Assembly: GCF_007066085.1 (NCBI RefSeq)
Contig: NZ_CP041405.1
Span: 3,259,001-3,323,000 of the forward strand
Length of the DNA: 64,000 nt
Source: Paenibacillus thiaminolyticus
Lineage (GTDB): Bacteria > Bacillota > Bacilli > Paenibacillales > Paenibacillaceae
Reading direction: 5' to 3'
In this document: in pieces, positions 6,868 to 17,100 of the stretch
Position numbering within the stretch: the stretch's first letter is position 1
Layout of the letters: every line of letters starts with the position of its first letter
The notes under the pieces: generated by a model
The model's input: only the letters and a program-made list of their open reading frames with translations
Told to the model about the DNA's origin: nothing
The model's database searches: none
Position numbers and translations under genes: made by a program

Positions 6868-7782
6868 TTAACGAATAAAGTCAATCAGCGACACCTGCAT
6901 AATCCGCGCCCCGGTTGCCAAGGCCGCCTGCATCACGTTTTCCTGCGTCTTCAGAGCGATAATCGCCTCCGGCATATCGACATCGGCAACCTGGCCGCGC
7001 TCTGTCTTCAGACTCACCTTATCATCCGCGAGGCGATTCTCCATCAGCTCGAAACGGTTCATTCGTGCCCCAATCTCAGACCACTGCGTGTTAATGCGGT
7101 CGGAGGAGGCGTCAATCCGCTCCAATCCATTCAACAGCCCGTCAATGTCATTCTCCTCTGCCGCTTTGATCATATCGTCCATCATCTGAAACACATTATC
7201 ATTATCTTTATCGATCGGATTCGTGGTATCGATGGCCTTGCCAAATATCAATTCGCCTGTAATGCTCACCGGGACCGTAACCGCGGGACTTACATTCAAT
7301 CTATAAATCCCTTCATCGGTCGTTTCTGTCGCCGCTCCGGCACTCGTATAAGGCGGAATATCGGTCTTTTGTCCGTTGAATAGATAACGGCCGTTATAGG
7401 AACTATTTCCAATCATGACAAGCTGCTCCTTGAGCTGCTTCAGTTCCGCAGCATTGGCTACACGGGCATCATCCGGCGTCGTCCCTGTCGATCCTTGCTG
7501 CACCAGCGTGCGTACCCGCTTCAGCACATCGCTCGCCTGCTGCATCAAGGAATCCATTGTCCGCAGCATTCCCGTTCCCATCTGCGCATTCGCTGTAAAC
7601 TCATCATTGCGGTTCAGCTCGCTGTCATACCGCATCTGATAGCCGATGCCGACCGGATCATCGCCTGGCCGATGAATGCGTTGACCGGAAGATAGCTTAT
7701 TATTCAGATCAATCGCATTGCTGTTCATATATCGCATATTGCGAAGCAACTGCGTATTTTGCATAGCACTCGTTACGCGCAT
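6868..7782 (-). CDS. flgL: Hook-filament junction protein FlgL (HAP3)
   Basis: FlgL forms the second junction ring between hook and filament. The 304-aa product starts MRVTSAMQNTQLLRNMRYMN and contains flagellin-like N-terminal helices (LNNKLSSGQRIHRPGDDPVG) and a C-terminal helix (PEAIIALKTQENVMQAALATG, roughly residues 270-290) typical of FlgL. It lies 40 nt downstream of flgK in the usual flgM-flgN-flgK-flgL order. Export is expected through the flagellar type III apparatus with FlgN as chaperone. Confidence 0.95.
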   Translation of the reverse strand: MRVTSAMQNTQLLRNMRYMNSNAIDLNNKLSSGQRIHRPGDDPVGIGYQMRYDSELNRNDEFTANAQMGTGMLRTMDSLMQQASDVLKRVRTLVQQGSTGTTPDDARVANAAELKQLKEQLVMIGNSSYNGRYLFNGQKTDIPPYTSAGAATETTDEGIYRLNVSPAVTVPVSITGELIFGKAIDTTNPIDKDNDNVFQMMDDMIKAAEENDIDGLLNGLERIDASSDRINTQWSEIGARMNRFELMENRLADDKVSLKTERGQVADVDMPEAIIALKTQENVMQAALATGARIMQVSLIDFIR

Positions 7783-7822
7783 CCCTGTTCCTCCTTAAAT
7801 AACATGCTTCCTTCATTTAACG

Positions 7823-9391
7823 TTAACGGCCAACGACACCCATCTGATTAATGACCCGATCCAGCATCTCATCCACCGTCGTCATGTTCCGTGCCGCCGC
7901 ATTATAAGCATGCTGGAAGCGAATCATGTCTGCCATCTCTTCGTCCAGCGACACGCCGCTCACCGATTGCCGGCGGTATTGCACGGAATCGACCATATCG
8001 CTCTGCACCTTGACATTCCGTTCCGCGTTCGTTGCCCGCGTTCCCAGGTCACCCATAATCGCGCGGTAATAATCATCTACCGAGCCAGTAGATAACGATG
8101 TCATATCGGCCGGATAGTTGAATGATTTATCGCGAAGCGAAGCCAATGCATGCGCAATGACACTATTCCCCTTAACCGTCACGTTCTGCCCGTTCACGGT
8201 GTCATAGCGGCCGGAAGCCGCGATATTGCTAACGTTATTCACGATGTCGACATTGACCTGAATATTGCTGAGGGAAAATTCGCCGCCATCCGTCGTCGTA
8301 AAGAATGGAATGCCCGACTTGGCGGGATCTGACAACGTATAGCCCAGACTGTGCAGACCGTTAAATCCGTTCACTTGCACCGTCGCAGGTCCCTTCAAGA
8401 TGGAGCCGGCCGGAATTGTGCCGCCCGCCGGGATCGTCGCCCCGCTCTCCAGCTCCACGGCGCTCTTGGCAACGAGATTCGAGGCAGCCACATAGCCTGC
8501 CGCCAGCTCGACATCCACCGTGCCGGTTACCATCGTTCTAACCATCGCATTCATCTGATTACGCACCCGATCGACTTCAGCAAGCGATTGCGAGTAGCCA
8601 TGAAGTTGTCCTGCCGTAGCGGCTGCATCTGCCGTAATTGGCGTCGATTCTCCGTTCTCGACAACCATCACACCGCCCGCTAGGATGGTAATATCTCCTC
8701 CCTCTCCATCGGTCACCTGCACATCAATGATGGTCGAGAGTTGATCAATCAACAAGTCGCGCTGATCCCGGAAATCGTTGGCATTGTCTCCCATGCCTTC
8801 CACGCGCTTAATCGTATCCGTCAAGCTTGCTATATTTGCGATAATATCATTCGCTTCGTTCACTTTGATGTTGATGCTGGACTGGGTATCATTCTCCAGC
8901 TTGGTCAGCGACTCATCGATATGCTTCAGCATATTGGTGAAGTTAGAGGCCGCACCGACCACTTCGACGCGCGCACTGAGCAGAGAGGGGTCGCGATTGA
9001 GGACTTCCCAGGAGTTCCAGAACTTATCCATGACACTGCGCAAGCCATTATCCGACGGTTCATTGAAAAAACCTTCAATCGAACGTATCGTATTATCGAT
9101 AATACTCCACGAACCAAGCGTCTCGTTCTCTCTGCGGAATTGAAGATCGAGGAAGCTGTCGCGGATACGGGTAATGCTGTCGTACTGCACGCCAGTTCCC
9201 AACTGCCCCGGTGCCACACTGTTATACATCCCCGGCATCGCCAGCGGCCGGGTCGCAGAGGCATTCACCCGCTGCCGCGTATAACCGTCCGTGGACGCAT
9301 TGGCGATGTTATGTCCCAAAGTCTGCATCATTGTCGATTGGACGAACAAGGACCGCTTGCTCGTCTCCAGTCCGTGAAAGGTTGATCTCAT
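7823..9391 (-). CDS. flgK: Hook-associated protein FlgK (HAP1)
   Basis: FlgK forms the first hook-filament junction ring. The 522-aa protein has the rod/hook N-terminal signature (TMMQTLGHNIANASTDGYTRQ, about residues 20-40) and the FlgK C-terminal signature (SGVSLDEEMADMIRFQHAYN, near residue 480, followed by AARNMTTVDEMLDRVI). The middle is long and Ala/Gly/Thr-rich, as expected for the variable surface domains. It follows flgN after 27 nt. Confidence 0.96.
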   Translation of the reverse strand: MRSTFHGLETSKRSLFVQSTMMQTLGHNIANASTDGYTRQRVNASATRPLAMPGMYNSVAPGQLGTGVQYDSITRIRDSFLDLQFRRENETLGSWSIIDNTIRSIEGFFNEPSDNGLRSVMDKFWNSWEVLNRDPSLLSARVEVVGAASNFTNMLKHIDESLTKLENDTQSSINIKVNEANDIIANIASLTDTIKRVEGMGDNANDFRDQRDLLIDQLSTIIDVQVTDGEGGDITILAGGVMVVENGESTPITADAAATAGQLHGYSQSLAEVDRVRNQMNAMVRTMVTGTVDVELAAGYVAASNLVAKSAVELESGATIPAGGTIPAGSILKGPATVQVNGFNGLHSLGYTLSDPAKSGIPFFTTTDGGEFSLSNIQVNVDIVNNVSNIAASGRYDTVNGQNVTVKGNSVIAHALASLRDKSFNYPADMTSLSTGSVDDYYRAIMGDLGTRATNAERNVKVQSDMVDSVQYRRQSVSGVSLDEEMADMIRFQHAYNAAARNMTTVDEMLDRVINQMGVVGR

Positions 9392-9418
9392 CTTCGTTCG
9401 TTCCCTTCCTTCATTCGT

Positions 9419-9937
9419 CTATGCACGCGTATCCATCATGCCGGGCCTGCTATATTGAGGAGCAGCTTGCTCCGGACGGCGGTACAACATGTCTTGATCG
9501 GAATAATCTATATGCAAATTAAGCTGATATTCGATAAAATGAATGGACTGCTGAATGAGCGTCTGGTTATGGTCATTGATGAACTTTAAATTTTCCAGCA
9601 CCGTCCGGATACGTTCTTGCACGGCAAGCATCTCTTGCCGCTCATTAGCTTCGAAAATCAGCTTTGTAATCTCGGTCACCGTAAGCTTCAACTGCGATTT
9701 AATCCCCTTCGATTGCAGGAACGACTGCACCGCCTCTTCCCGCTCCTGTTCCAGGGAAGCAAGCTGCTTCAAGCATTTTGATTCCTGCTGGGACAGCTTG
9801 ACCAAGTTATTGATGTCGTTCTGAATAATCACCTGGGTCTTGGCTTCCCCGATACGGACGAGCTCTGAATAGAGATCCTCCATGCGGCTCAATAATTCCA
9901 CAATTGGCGCTGCGCTCACATTCGTTCCTCCGCTCAT
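9419..9937 (-). CDS. flgN: FlgN-like export chaperone
   Basis: This 172-aa soluble, helical protein matches the FlgN family (YvyG in B. subtilis), the cytoplasmic chaperone that escorts FlgK and FlgL to the export gate. Features are a long N-terminal helical region (LLSRMEDLYSELVRIGEAK, then LVKLSQQESKCLKQLASLEQ) and the later NLKFINDHNQTLIQQSIHFI, which resembles the FlgN core, followed by a Pro/Arg-rich tail. It overlaps flgM by 4 nt and precedes flgK. Confidence 0.88.
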   Translation of the reverse strand: MSGGTNVSAAPIVELLSRMEDLYSELVRIGEAKTQVIIQNDINNLVKLSQQESKCLKQLASLEQEREEAVQSFLQSKGIKSQLKLTVTEITKLIFEANERQEMLAVQERIRTVLENLKFINDHNQTLIQQSIHFIEYQLNLHIDYSDQDMLYRRPEQAAPQYSRPGMMDTRA

Positions 9938-10209
9938 TCAGTTTCTTTGCGAAACAGGGGAAGCAGCTTCTCTGCAATCTTGTCGGCAGCGACATGATAT
10001 GTCCCTGTCTGTACGGCCTGCTTCAGTTCAGCAATGCGCTCCTGTCGGGCCGGATGGTTCACCCGGTTTTGCGCGTCCAGCATTTCCTTCGCTTCGGTCG
10101 ATATCGTCAATTCATCCTTGCGGGATGATTTCTGAGAGATTCTCTCGGCCGACTGCTGCTTCTGATAATATTGGATCGCTCCGACGCGCTGCGTTTCATT
10201 AATCTTCAT
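9934..10209 (-). CDS. flgM: Anti-SigD factor FlgM
   Basis: FlgM binds the flagellar sigma factor SigD and holds it inactive until the hook is finished. The 91-aa protein starts MKINETQRVGAIQYYQKQQ, a typical FlgM N-terminus, and has the anti-sigma core DELTISTEAKEMLDAQ followed by ERIAELKQAVQTGTYHV and IAEKLL. The start at 10209 was chosen because GAGGTG lies five nt upstream; longer in-frame starts lack proper spacing. A SigD-type promoter is visible about 130 nt upstream, so SigD would feed its own inhibitor. Confidence 0.93.
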   Translation of the reverse strand: MKINETQRVGAIQYYQKQQSAERISQKSSRKDELTISTEAKEMLDAQNRVNHPARQERIAELKQAVQTGTYHVAADKIAEKLLPLFRKETE

Positions 10210-10316
10210 CATTACACCTCGTTTCACACGGCAGACGGCCGTTCATCCGGCTCGCATCCCGTACTCGTTCCAACTTGTTACCTTCTATTGTAAGGCATAT
10301 CCGTATACATAGACAA

Positions 10317-10365
10317 AACCGATAACCTTTACTAAGATTATCGGTTCCGTGTCAAGGAAAATTTA
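10317..10365 (-). promoter_or_regulatory. SigD-type promoter of flgM overlapping a terminator-like hairpin
   Basis: TAAA (10365-10362), 16 nt, then ACCGATAA (10345-10338) form a SigD-type promoter. The -10 lies in the first arm of a perfect 9-bp inverted repeat, AACCGATAA (10346-10338) and TTATCGGTT (10325-10317), followed by TTGTCT. The same bases could therefore act as promoter and as a weak terminator for transcripts arriving from comF-yvyF. Confidence 0.65.
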
Positions 10366-10395
10366 GTTCTCATCAAAAGAAGTTCATGCCACGGC

Positions 10396-10806
10396 CTATT
10401 TGCTGCGGGACGGGTCAAAAGCCTGGTACGCTCTCGTTCCGGAGGCCGCTTCTCCCTTGTCCGGCTCCTTCGCAATGCCCGCTTCCTGTATTTGCCGAAC
10501 CAGCCTCGTCCGGCATGGCTCGCACATATGCCCTTCCCGAATCGGGTTGCCGCACACTTCACAATCATATGTCAAATTCGGAGCCTGGTATTCTGAGATG
10601 CGTCCTTCCCGGATGAACTGCGTAATCTGGCGCGGACTGACCTTCGTCTCTTCGCTTAGCTCATGCATTGAAGCATGCCGCTTCTCACGTAAATAGGCCA
10701 CGCACCGTTCATACTCCTGTTCAATCTCCTTCAGACATGCAGGGCAGATGTCCCTGAATGCCTTGGCGAATAGCCTGCCGCAGCGCGGACAATTGCTCAA
10801 TTCCAT
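10396..10806 (-). CDS. yvyF: YvyF-like flagellar-operon zinc-finger protein
   Basis: This 136-aa protein sits between comFC and flgM, as yvyF does in Bacillus. It has an N-terminal CXXC pair (NCPRCGRLF and DICPACLKEI), a helix-turn-helix-like segment (MHELSEETKVSPRQITQFIR) and a second zinc-ribbon pair (CEVCGNPIREGHMCEPC). This resembles the flagellar-operon protein family TIGR03826. Its function is unknown; the HTH-like region suggests nucleic-acid binding. A 124-bp gap separates it from comFC, and flgM has a SigD-type promoter immediately downstream. Confidence 0.88.
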   Translation of the reverse strand: MELSNCPRCGRLFAKAFRDICPACLKEIEQEYERCVAYLREKRHASMHELSEETKVSPRQITQFIREGRISEYQAPNLTYDCEVCGNPIREGHMCEPCRTRLVRQIQEAGIAKEPDKGEAASGTRAYQAFDPSRSK

Positions 10807-10930
10807 CTTCTCGCCCCCTTCTATGCCGTTGAATTCATCATAACTTATTCATCGACAGAAAACGAGAGGATTTTTACTAAACAATGCATATTCAAACAGG
10901 GGAAATCCAGTAGAGAACACCCTTTCTTAT

Positions 10931-11842
10931 TCAAGCTCTCGCCCACGTGTAGCTGGCTGTATGTACCGGGATAGAAAAGACGTCGTTCAGCCGCGAAAGC
11001 TGACGGGCACAAGCGCGGAGCGTGCTTCCTGTCGTATACACGTCATCAATGATGAGAATGCGGATCTGCCTCCGCCGGTTAATCATTCCCACCGAGGCCG
11101 AAGTTAGAGCTCGCGCAGCAACAGCGGGCGCATGCCTGTTCAACACGAAAGCTTCGGCTGCACTCCGCTCCCGCCCCTTACGCTCCTGCTTGCTCTGCTT
11201 CTCCCCATCCAGCTTCCGGTCAAGCAAGGCCACGACCGGACGGCTCCAAGCCTGACCCAGCAGACGGGCCAGCCGTTCTGCCTGGTTGAACCCGCGCACC
11301 TGCAGCCGCGCATCCGTAGACGGCACATAAGTGACGAGGTCGGGCAGCATCTCCTCCAATGGAGTTCCCCACAGCCACTTCCTCAGCCTTCGGACTGACC
11401 GATTATCTTCTCCACCCTCCACCGGATATACAGAGCGAAACAGCATCGAATAGGATGCCAGCATCATAACAGCCATGACCGGCTCGTACCGGATATTTCC
11501 CCGGAACTTATAGTCCGCCAGCCACTGCTTCATCGCTTCATTATATCGGACCACGCTCCGGTTGGCGGACAAACCGTGAGAAGCTACCGGATCGCGGGCA
11601 CAGTCGGGACAGCGAATGCCCCTACCGCAAGACATGCATCCAATCAATTGAATCCACGGAATATCTCTCAAGCATCTGCCGCATAGTTCTTTCGTCAACG
11701 CCGCTTCTCTTATTTCCTTATAACAAGCGGCTGCTGACGCGCCCAGCGCCTGGCCGCATACATTACACGGAATCACCCGCGGCCGCAACAGCCGCTGAAG
11801 CCTTCGTTCAAGCCAATGCCCCTGCGCTGCCGGTTCAGCCAT
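10931..11842 (-). CDS. comFC: Competence protein ComFC (phosphoribosyltransferase fold)
   Basis: ComFC is needed for efficient uptake or processing of transforming DNA and has a PRTase-like fold. The 303-aa protein has an N-terminal zinc region with several CXXC pairs (CNVCGQ, CGRC, CMSCGRGIRCPDC) and the PRPP-binding motif ILIIDDVYTTGSTLRACA near residue 270. It is longer than the B. subtilis protein, with a basic linker (QSKQERKGRERSAAEAF). It overlaps comFA by 8 nt. No comFB gene lies between them. Competence of the host cannot be judged from this window. Confidence 0.93.
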   Translation of the reverse strand: MAEPAAQGHWLERRLQRLLRPRVIPCNVCGQALGASAAACYKEIREAALTKELCGRCLRDIPWIQLIGCMSCGRGIRCPDCARDPVASHGLSANRSVVRYNEAMKQWLADYKFRGNIRYEPVMAVMMLASYSMLFRSVYPVEGGEDNRSVRRLRKWLWGTPLEEMLPDLVTYVPSTDARLQVRGFNQAERLARLLGQAWSRPVVALLDRKLDGEKQSKQERKGRERSAAEAFVLNRHAPAVAARALTSASVGMINRRRQIRILIIDDVYTTGSTLRACARQLSRLNDVFSIPVHTASYTWARA

Positions 11843-13940
11843 TACGCCAACTCCTTTCAGAGTAGATGGGCAGCAGATAACCGTACCGTCTCGCCAGCCG
11901 GTTCATCCCGCGAATCTGCCGCACCGCCCTGCGCTGTGCCCGATTCCATTGCCGGGAACCGAAGACAACCGTGCCCGCCGGATCATCCTTCGATCGTCCG
12001 GCCCGGCCCGCCATCTGGACGAGCGATGCTTCATCGAACAGCTTATCATCCGCATCGAGAATGTACACGTCGCTCTTCGGCACTGTGACGCCCCGCTCCA
12101 AGATCGTCGTCGTGACCAGCATCCGAATGTCCCGCTCCCGGAAGCGGAGTACCCGGTCTCCGCGCTGCGCATCCGCTGCGGAAGTCCCCTCCACCCGTAC
12201 CTCCGGGAATTGCCGCTGCAGCAGTTGCACGACACCTTCCACCTGCCGGATACGGGTGATGAAGATGAATACCTGCGCTCCCCGGCCAACCGATTCCGCC
12301 ATACGGCGGAGCAATGCCCTAGGGAGCGCCCCACGCGCCAGGCACAACGCGACGGCCGGCATCGCAACTCTTGCCGGAACCGGCAGCGGATGCCGATGAT
12401 ACCGCACCGGCACCCGTGCATGCCGCAGCGTCCCGCGCCTAACCTGACGCTGCATCGCTTCCGGCGGCGTGGCCGACAGAAACACAAAAACGCCCCCTCG
12501 GCGGCATACTCGTTCTGCAGCGCGGTGGAGCATCGGATCATTATGATAAGGAAACGCATCCAGTTCATCAATAATAACGAGATCGAATGCCCGGTCGAAC
12601 CGCAGCAGTTGATGGGTCGTCGCCAGCGTAATTCTGCCCTCTCCCCAACGCTCAGGGCTTCCGCCATACAGCGTCACGACCCGTTCTGCCGGAAAAGCCT
12701 TCTCAATCCGCGGCTTCAGCTCCAGTACCACATCCCGCCGCGGCGTCGCCACCAGCGCTCGGCCGCCGTGCAGGAGCGCATCCTCGATCAGCGGGAAGAT
12801 CATCTCCGTCTTCCCCGCCCCGGTCACGGCCCAGAGCAGGAATGTGCCCGTTACAGCTTGTCCCGCATTGAGCGAACGTCCGCCACCTTTGTCCCGCCGC
12901 ACCGAAGCGATATACTGCAGCGCATCCGTACTGGCGGCCTCCTGTGCCGGAGCCAGTCCCCATTTCGCGAGACGCGGTCCGAGCTCTTCTTCTCGGGCCG
13001 CTCTCCCGGACGCTGCCGCCGGCGGGCGGAAGGAAGATCCTGCTACGAGCAGCGAGCAGGATCGGATGCGTCCCAGATTCAGACAATGCGTGCAAGTCCG
13101 GCATTCCATGCTGCCGCAGGAAGCGCAGGCGGATACCGTCATATCCTCCGTGCTGCCGCAGCGATTGCACCGGTACACGGCGGAAGCTGTTCGCCAACGG
13201 GACATCGCCTTGCTTGCCCAGCGCTTGCCCTCATCCTCCACCGGCATAATGCCCGCTCGCACCTCCAACCAGCCGTGGAGACATCCCAGTTGAATAAACG
13301 TATGCCTAAGCGGAATCCATCCTTGCCAGCCCTTATCTTCCATAAGCGATACAAGCTCTTCGTCCGAGACGAGCCTGCCCTGCAGCGCTTCAGCCAGCTG
13401 CCATGCATCCGCTTGCAGTGATGCACGAAGCGCGCCTCCCGCTTCAGGAAGTCGCTCAAGAGCGGGCGCCTGTCGAGTGACTCTCTCTTCAATACGATAC
13501 ACTGCCGCGCTTTCTGCTACCCGGTACGCTTCCTGCCGACCTTCCTTCACCGCCTGCGCATTCGGCTCCGCATCCGGGGCTTCCAAGATCATCACCGTGA
13601 ACCATTCCTCCTCCCCATGACGATCGGAATCGGTGAACAGGTACAACAATTCACGATAACTGTGCAGCGCATCGCGATAATATTTCGTCCAACCCCGCTT
13701 CCCCCACTGGTCCATCCCCTCGTTCTCGATGAAGTCCTCCAGCATCGCCAACCCGATAAATATCGGCAGGGCCGGCTGGAGCACGACCAGCTTCATCCCC
13801 CTTCGCTTTCCTCCCTCCTCCGACAGCCAGTAGCCTGCATCTACACGCCAGTCCAACGTCATCCCCGTATGCCATCCGCTCTCCGTTCTTACGGCGTAAA
13901 CTCTTACTTGCACCCGTTCCCTCTCCTTCCTTAATTTCAC
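11835..13940 (-). CDS. comFA: Competence DNA-translocation helicase ComFA
   Basis: ComFA is a membrane-associated DEAD-box-type ATPase that helps draw single-stranded DNA into the cell. The 701-aa protein has a zinc region at about residues 257-295 (CNRC, CASC, CRTCTHC), Walker A TGAGKTEM at about 372-379, Walker B IIDELD at about 456-461, FLSATPP, and a C-terminal helicase domain ending with VQMAGRAGRS. It is longer than the B. subtilis protein, with roughly 250 unrecognised residues before the zinc region. comFC overlaps its end. No convincing ComK box was found upstream. Confidence 0.93.
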   Translation of the reverse strand: MKLRKERERVQVRVYAVRTESGWHTGMTLDWRVDAGYWLSEEGGKRRGMKLVVLQPALPIFIGLAMLEDFIENEGMDQWGKRGWTKYYRDALHSYRELLYLFTDSDRHGEEEWFTVMILEAPDAEPNAQAVKEGRQEAYRVAESAAVYRIEERVTRQAPALERLPEAGGALRASLQADAWQLAEALQGRLVSDEELVSLMEDKGWQGWIPLRHTFIQLGCLHGWLEVRAGIMPVEDEGKRWASKAMSRWRTASAVYRCNRCGSTEDMTVSACASCGSMECRTCTHCLNLGRIRSCSLLVAGSSFRPPAAASGRAAREEELGPRLAKWGLAPAQEAASTDALQYIASVRRDKGGGRSLNAGQAVTGTFLLWAVTGAGKTEMIFPLIEDALLHGGRALVATPRRDVVLELKPRIEKAFPAERVVTLYGGSPERWGEGRITLATTHQLLRFDRAFDLVIIDELDAFPYHNDPMLHRAAERVCRRGGVFVFLSATPPEAMQRQVRRGTLRHARVPVRYHRHPLPVPARVAMPAVALCLARGALPRALLRRMAESVGRGAQVFIFITRIRQVEGVVQLLQRQFPEVRVEGTSAADAQRGDRVLRFRERDIRMLVTTTILERGVTVPKSDVYILDADDKLFDEASLVQMAGRAGRSKDDPAGTVVFGSRQWNRAQRRAVRQIRGMNRLARRYGYLLPIYSERSWRNG

Positions 13941-14001
13941 GGCGCCGTCATGCGCTGTCGAAGTACAGCCTCATCCCGGCAGACACCAACAGACAACAAA
14001 A

Positions 14002-14040
14002 AAGCACACCCCACCCGCTGTCACGGAATGGCATGTGCTT
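14002..14040 (-). terminator. Rho-independent terminator of the YhgE/Pip gene
   Basis: AAGCACA and TGTGCTT form the base stem with a nested CCATTC/GGGTGG inner stem, followed on the minus strand by TTTTTTG. It ends transcription coming from the gene at 14121-17159 before comFA. Confidence 0.75.
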
Positions 14041-14120
14041 CATGCTCTACGCCTTGATTGAATTATTTACCTAAATTGTATACGATGAAGCGGCAATTGA
14101 CAACCCTAAATTGGAAATCT

Positions 14121-17100
14121 TTACAGCAGCTTGCTCTTCTTCGCCTTTTGCAAAAATTTATCGCTAGATTTATTAATCGTCTTCTTCAAGCCGACTCCCA
14201 GCACGAATGCAATCCCGATATAAATAAGCAGGATTAACATATGCTTGGTGACGACAGGCCACAGGATTCCCCCAACCGCTTCCCTCATAATCGTGATAGC
14301 ATGGGTGAACGGTAAAAACGGATGCAGCTTCTGGAAGAAGGCCGGTGTCATTTGAATCGGAAATGTCCCGCCGGAGCTCGCCAGCTGGAATACGAGCAGC
14401 ACGATGGATAATGCCTTCCCGACATTCCCAAACACGGATACAAGCGTGTATACAATGGTAACGAATATAATACTGATGTATATCCCGAATAGGACAAACC
14501 AAAATTTATGAAGAACATAGGTTTTCAAAAGAAACATATCGCCCAACGTGACAATCGTCGCCTGCCCGATACCCAGCGTAACAAACGTAAGCAGCCGGCC
14601 GAAATAAGCCTCATAACTCTTGTATTCATGCTTATTCTCAATATCGACAATCAGCATCGAAATCAGAAGCAGTCCGCCGACCCATAGCGCCAACGTGGTG
14701 AAGAACGGCGACATCGCCGAACCATAGTTCGGAATCGGGAACAGCTCATGCTCCTTCAGCAGCACAGGCTCCGCAAAGAAATCACTTTCTTGCTCCGCAT
14801 CCCCAGTCAGCAGCTTGATGACTTCATCCAAATCGCCCGTTTCTTCAAAAGAACGAATTTTGGACGCAATATCCCTTACCTTTCTGCTAAGTTCCGGGAA
14901 CTCTCCATTCACCTTGTTTAATTCCGTTTCGCCTAAGCGAACTTTGTCCTTCACCTCGGCCAAGGCCGATTCGATTTTCGGAATTGCGGCGAACAATTCG
15001 TTTTCAATTTTCCGGACGAATTCCAATCCTTCTCTGGACTTTTCCATCGAACGGTGGAAAGCAGGAACGACATCCTTATCAATCGTCTCCACCGCATCAT
15101 CGATGGAGGCAGCCGCATCCTTCGTCACGGAGCTAATCTGAGTAAGCGTATCTTTCGTCGGCTTATTCGCATCGCCGGCAAAATCGCTGGCCCGAATTAA
15201 TGCCTTCGATACATCTTCCATTCGGCTCTCTATGTTCCGAAGCTTCGCAATCACATCCTCAATCGCGCCGTCATCTACGGATCGTTTCATGTTTTCCGCA
15301 ACATCGATTAATTTGCTTATCGCATTTTGGCCATCCTTCGTGCGCGCCGCCGCATTTCGAAGCTGATCTTCTACTTTATTGAAATCTTTGGCCAATAATT
15401 TATCCGTCAATTTCACGACGGAAACCGCGGCATCCTGTAATTTGCCTGATTTTTCGCGCGCCTCGTTCACGAGCTTCTCGATATTGCTGCGGGTTGTTTT
15501 AAATCCGGGAGCAATGACATTATCATAGCTGTCAGCCAACTGGCCGGCCATAATCTCCGCTTTGTCCAGAAACTTTCCAATCAGACTGCCCACAAGCTCT
15601 GGCACATTGTTGTTTTCAAGCTCTTTATTGATTTTATCCAGCAGCTCTTGCAGGCTCCCCGCGTTCGTTTTCATGTTATTCAACATGTCAATGAGCCATT
15701 GATAATCCGTACCCGTTAATTTGGAGATCTCCTCTACTTTTTCTATCAGTTTATCGAGCGATCCCAAGCTGTTTTCAAGTTGGCTTGCCGCTTCGGATAA
15801 CGAGGCCGCAATCTCTTTCCACTTGTCGGCAATGGTGCTGCCATCTGCCTGTGCAAGCTGGTCCTTCGCCTTTTTGATCAGGTCTTGCACTTGGGTTAGT
15901 TGATCCCGGTATCGCTTGCCGGCCTGCTCCACATCATTCAGTGCCTTCGTCAGCGCGGGAACGATGCGATTATCCAGATCCGTTCGGAACTGTCCAATCA
16001 ACTCATTGATTTTGATTGCCGTTCGCTGAATTTCCTTCAGCTTATCCACAGCAAGCTCTTTATTGTCGGCAACGGTACGGCGAGCTTTCTCCAATTGGTT
16101 ATTCAAATCTTCCAATTTGTTTCTCATATCATAGAGTGAGGAGATCATGTCATTCATGACTCCGCCAGTGGTAAGAGAATGATTGACACTCTCGACTCTA
16201 GTAATTAGCTGCTGCAATGACCATATTCCTGCATTCACTTCATCGCTTTTTTTGCGCAGCTCCTGTTCCACGACGCGAAGATCAAGATTGGAATTAATCG
16301 CATCCGTCATGGCCGACATTTCGGACATCGTGTTTTGCAGGGCCTGCAGGTCCTTTTTGACCGTCGGGATGGTTTTCTCAAACGTTTCATCTCCCTTATC
16401 CAGGAGCCTTTCCACATCGGAATCAACAGCATCTTTTTTCTCTTTTTCGAAATCCTTGATTAAAGATAGGGCGGTTTCCGCTTTTTTGATAATGTCATCC
16501 GCCTTAATTAAATCAACTTGACCCTTCCGAATCATGCTTTCAATTTCAGGAATATTCTCTTCCAATTTGAAAAGATTATCCTTCATCTTCAAAATCGAAG
16601 GCTTGTTCCCTTCCAGCTCCACGCCAATCTCATTGAAAATATCAAAGATGGCGCCGTTCGCCTCTTTCACGAAATTGCTGCGGATCGTTGACGTTACACC
16701 CGTCGCCCCGGCCGATGTCACCTTTGGCGCGATGGCATTTACTTTTTCATTGATATAATAATCCAATTCCGCCTTCTCGGGATGACTCGATATGACCGAG
16801 GTGATTTTCTCGGAGAAATCCTCCGGAATGACGATGGCCGCATAATAATCCCCGTGGTTGACACCCTCCATCGCGTCCTCTTTATCTACGAACCGCCATC
16901 CTAATTTATCATTTTCCTTCAATGATTCGACGACCTTCCCGCCCACGTCGATGCTTTTATCCTGGACTTCGGCGCCCTTATCCAGATTGACAACGGCTAC
17001 GGCTACATCCTTCGTATTGGCGTACGGATCCCAGGACGGAAGAATATTGAACCAGGCATATAAGGAAGGCAAAATGACTACCGCCAAAATGACAATAATT

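Noticed and set aside
11949..13421. 490-codon open frame on the plus strand, antisense to comFA
   Set aside because: Translation is Arg/His/Pro-rich with no domain features, and it lies fully opposite a clear helicase gene; it is a codon-bias shadow.
13941..14001. ComK box upstream of comFA
   Set aside because: No pair of AAAA-N5-TTTT half-sites at proper spacing could be found.
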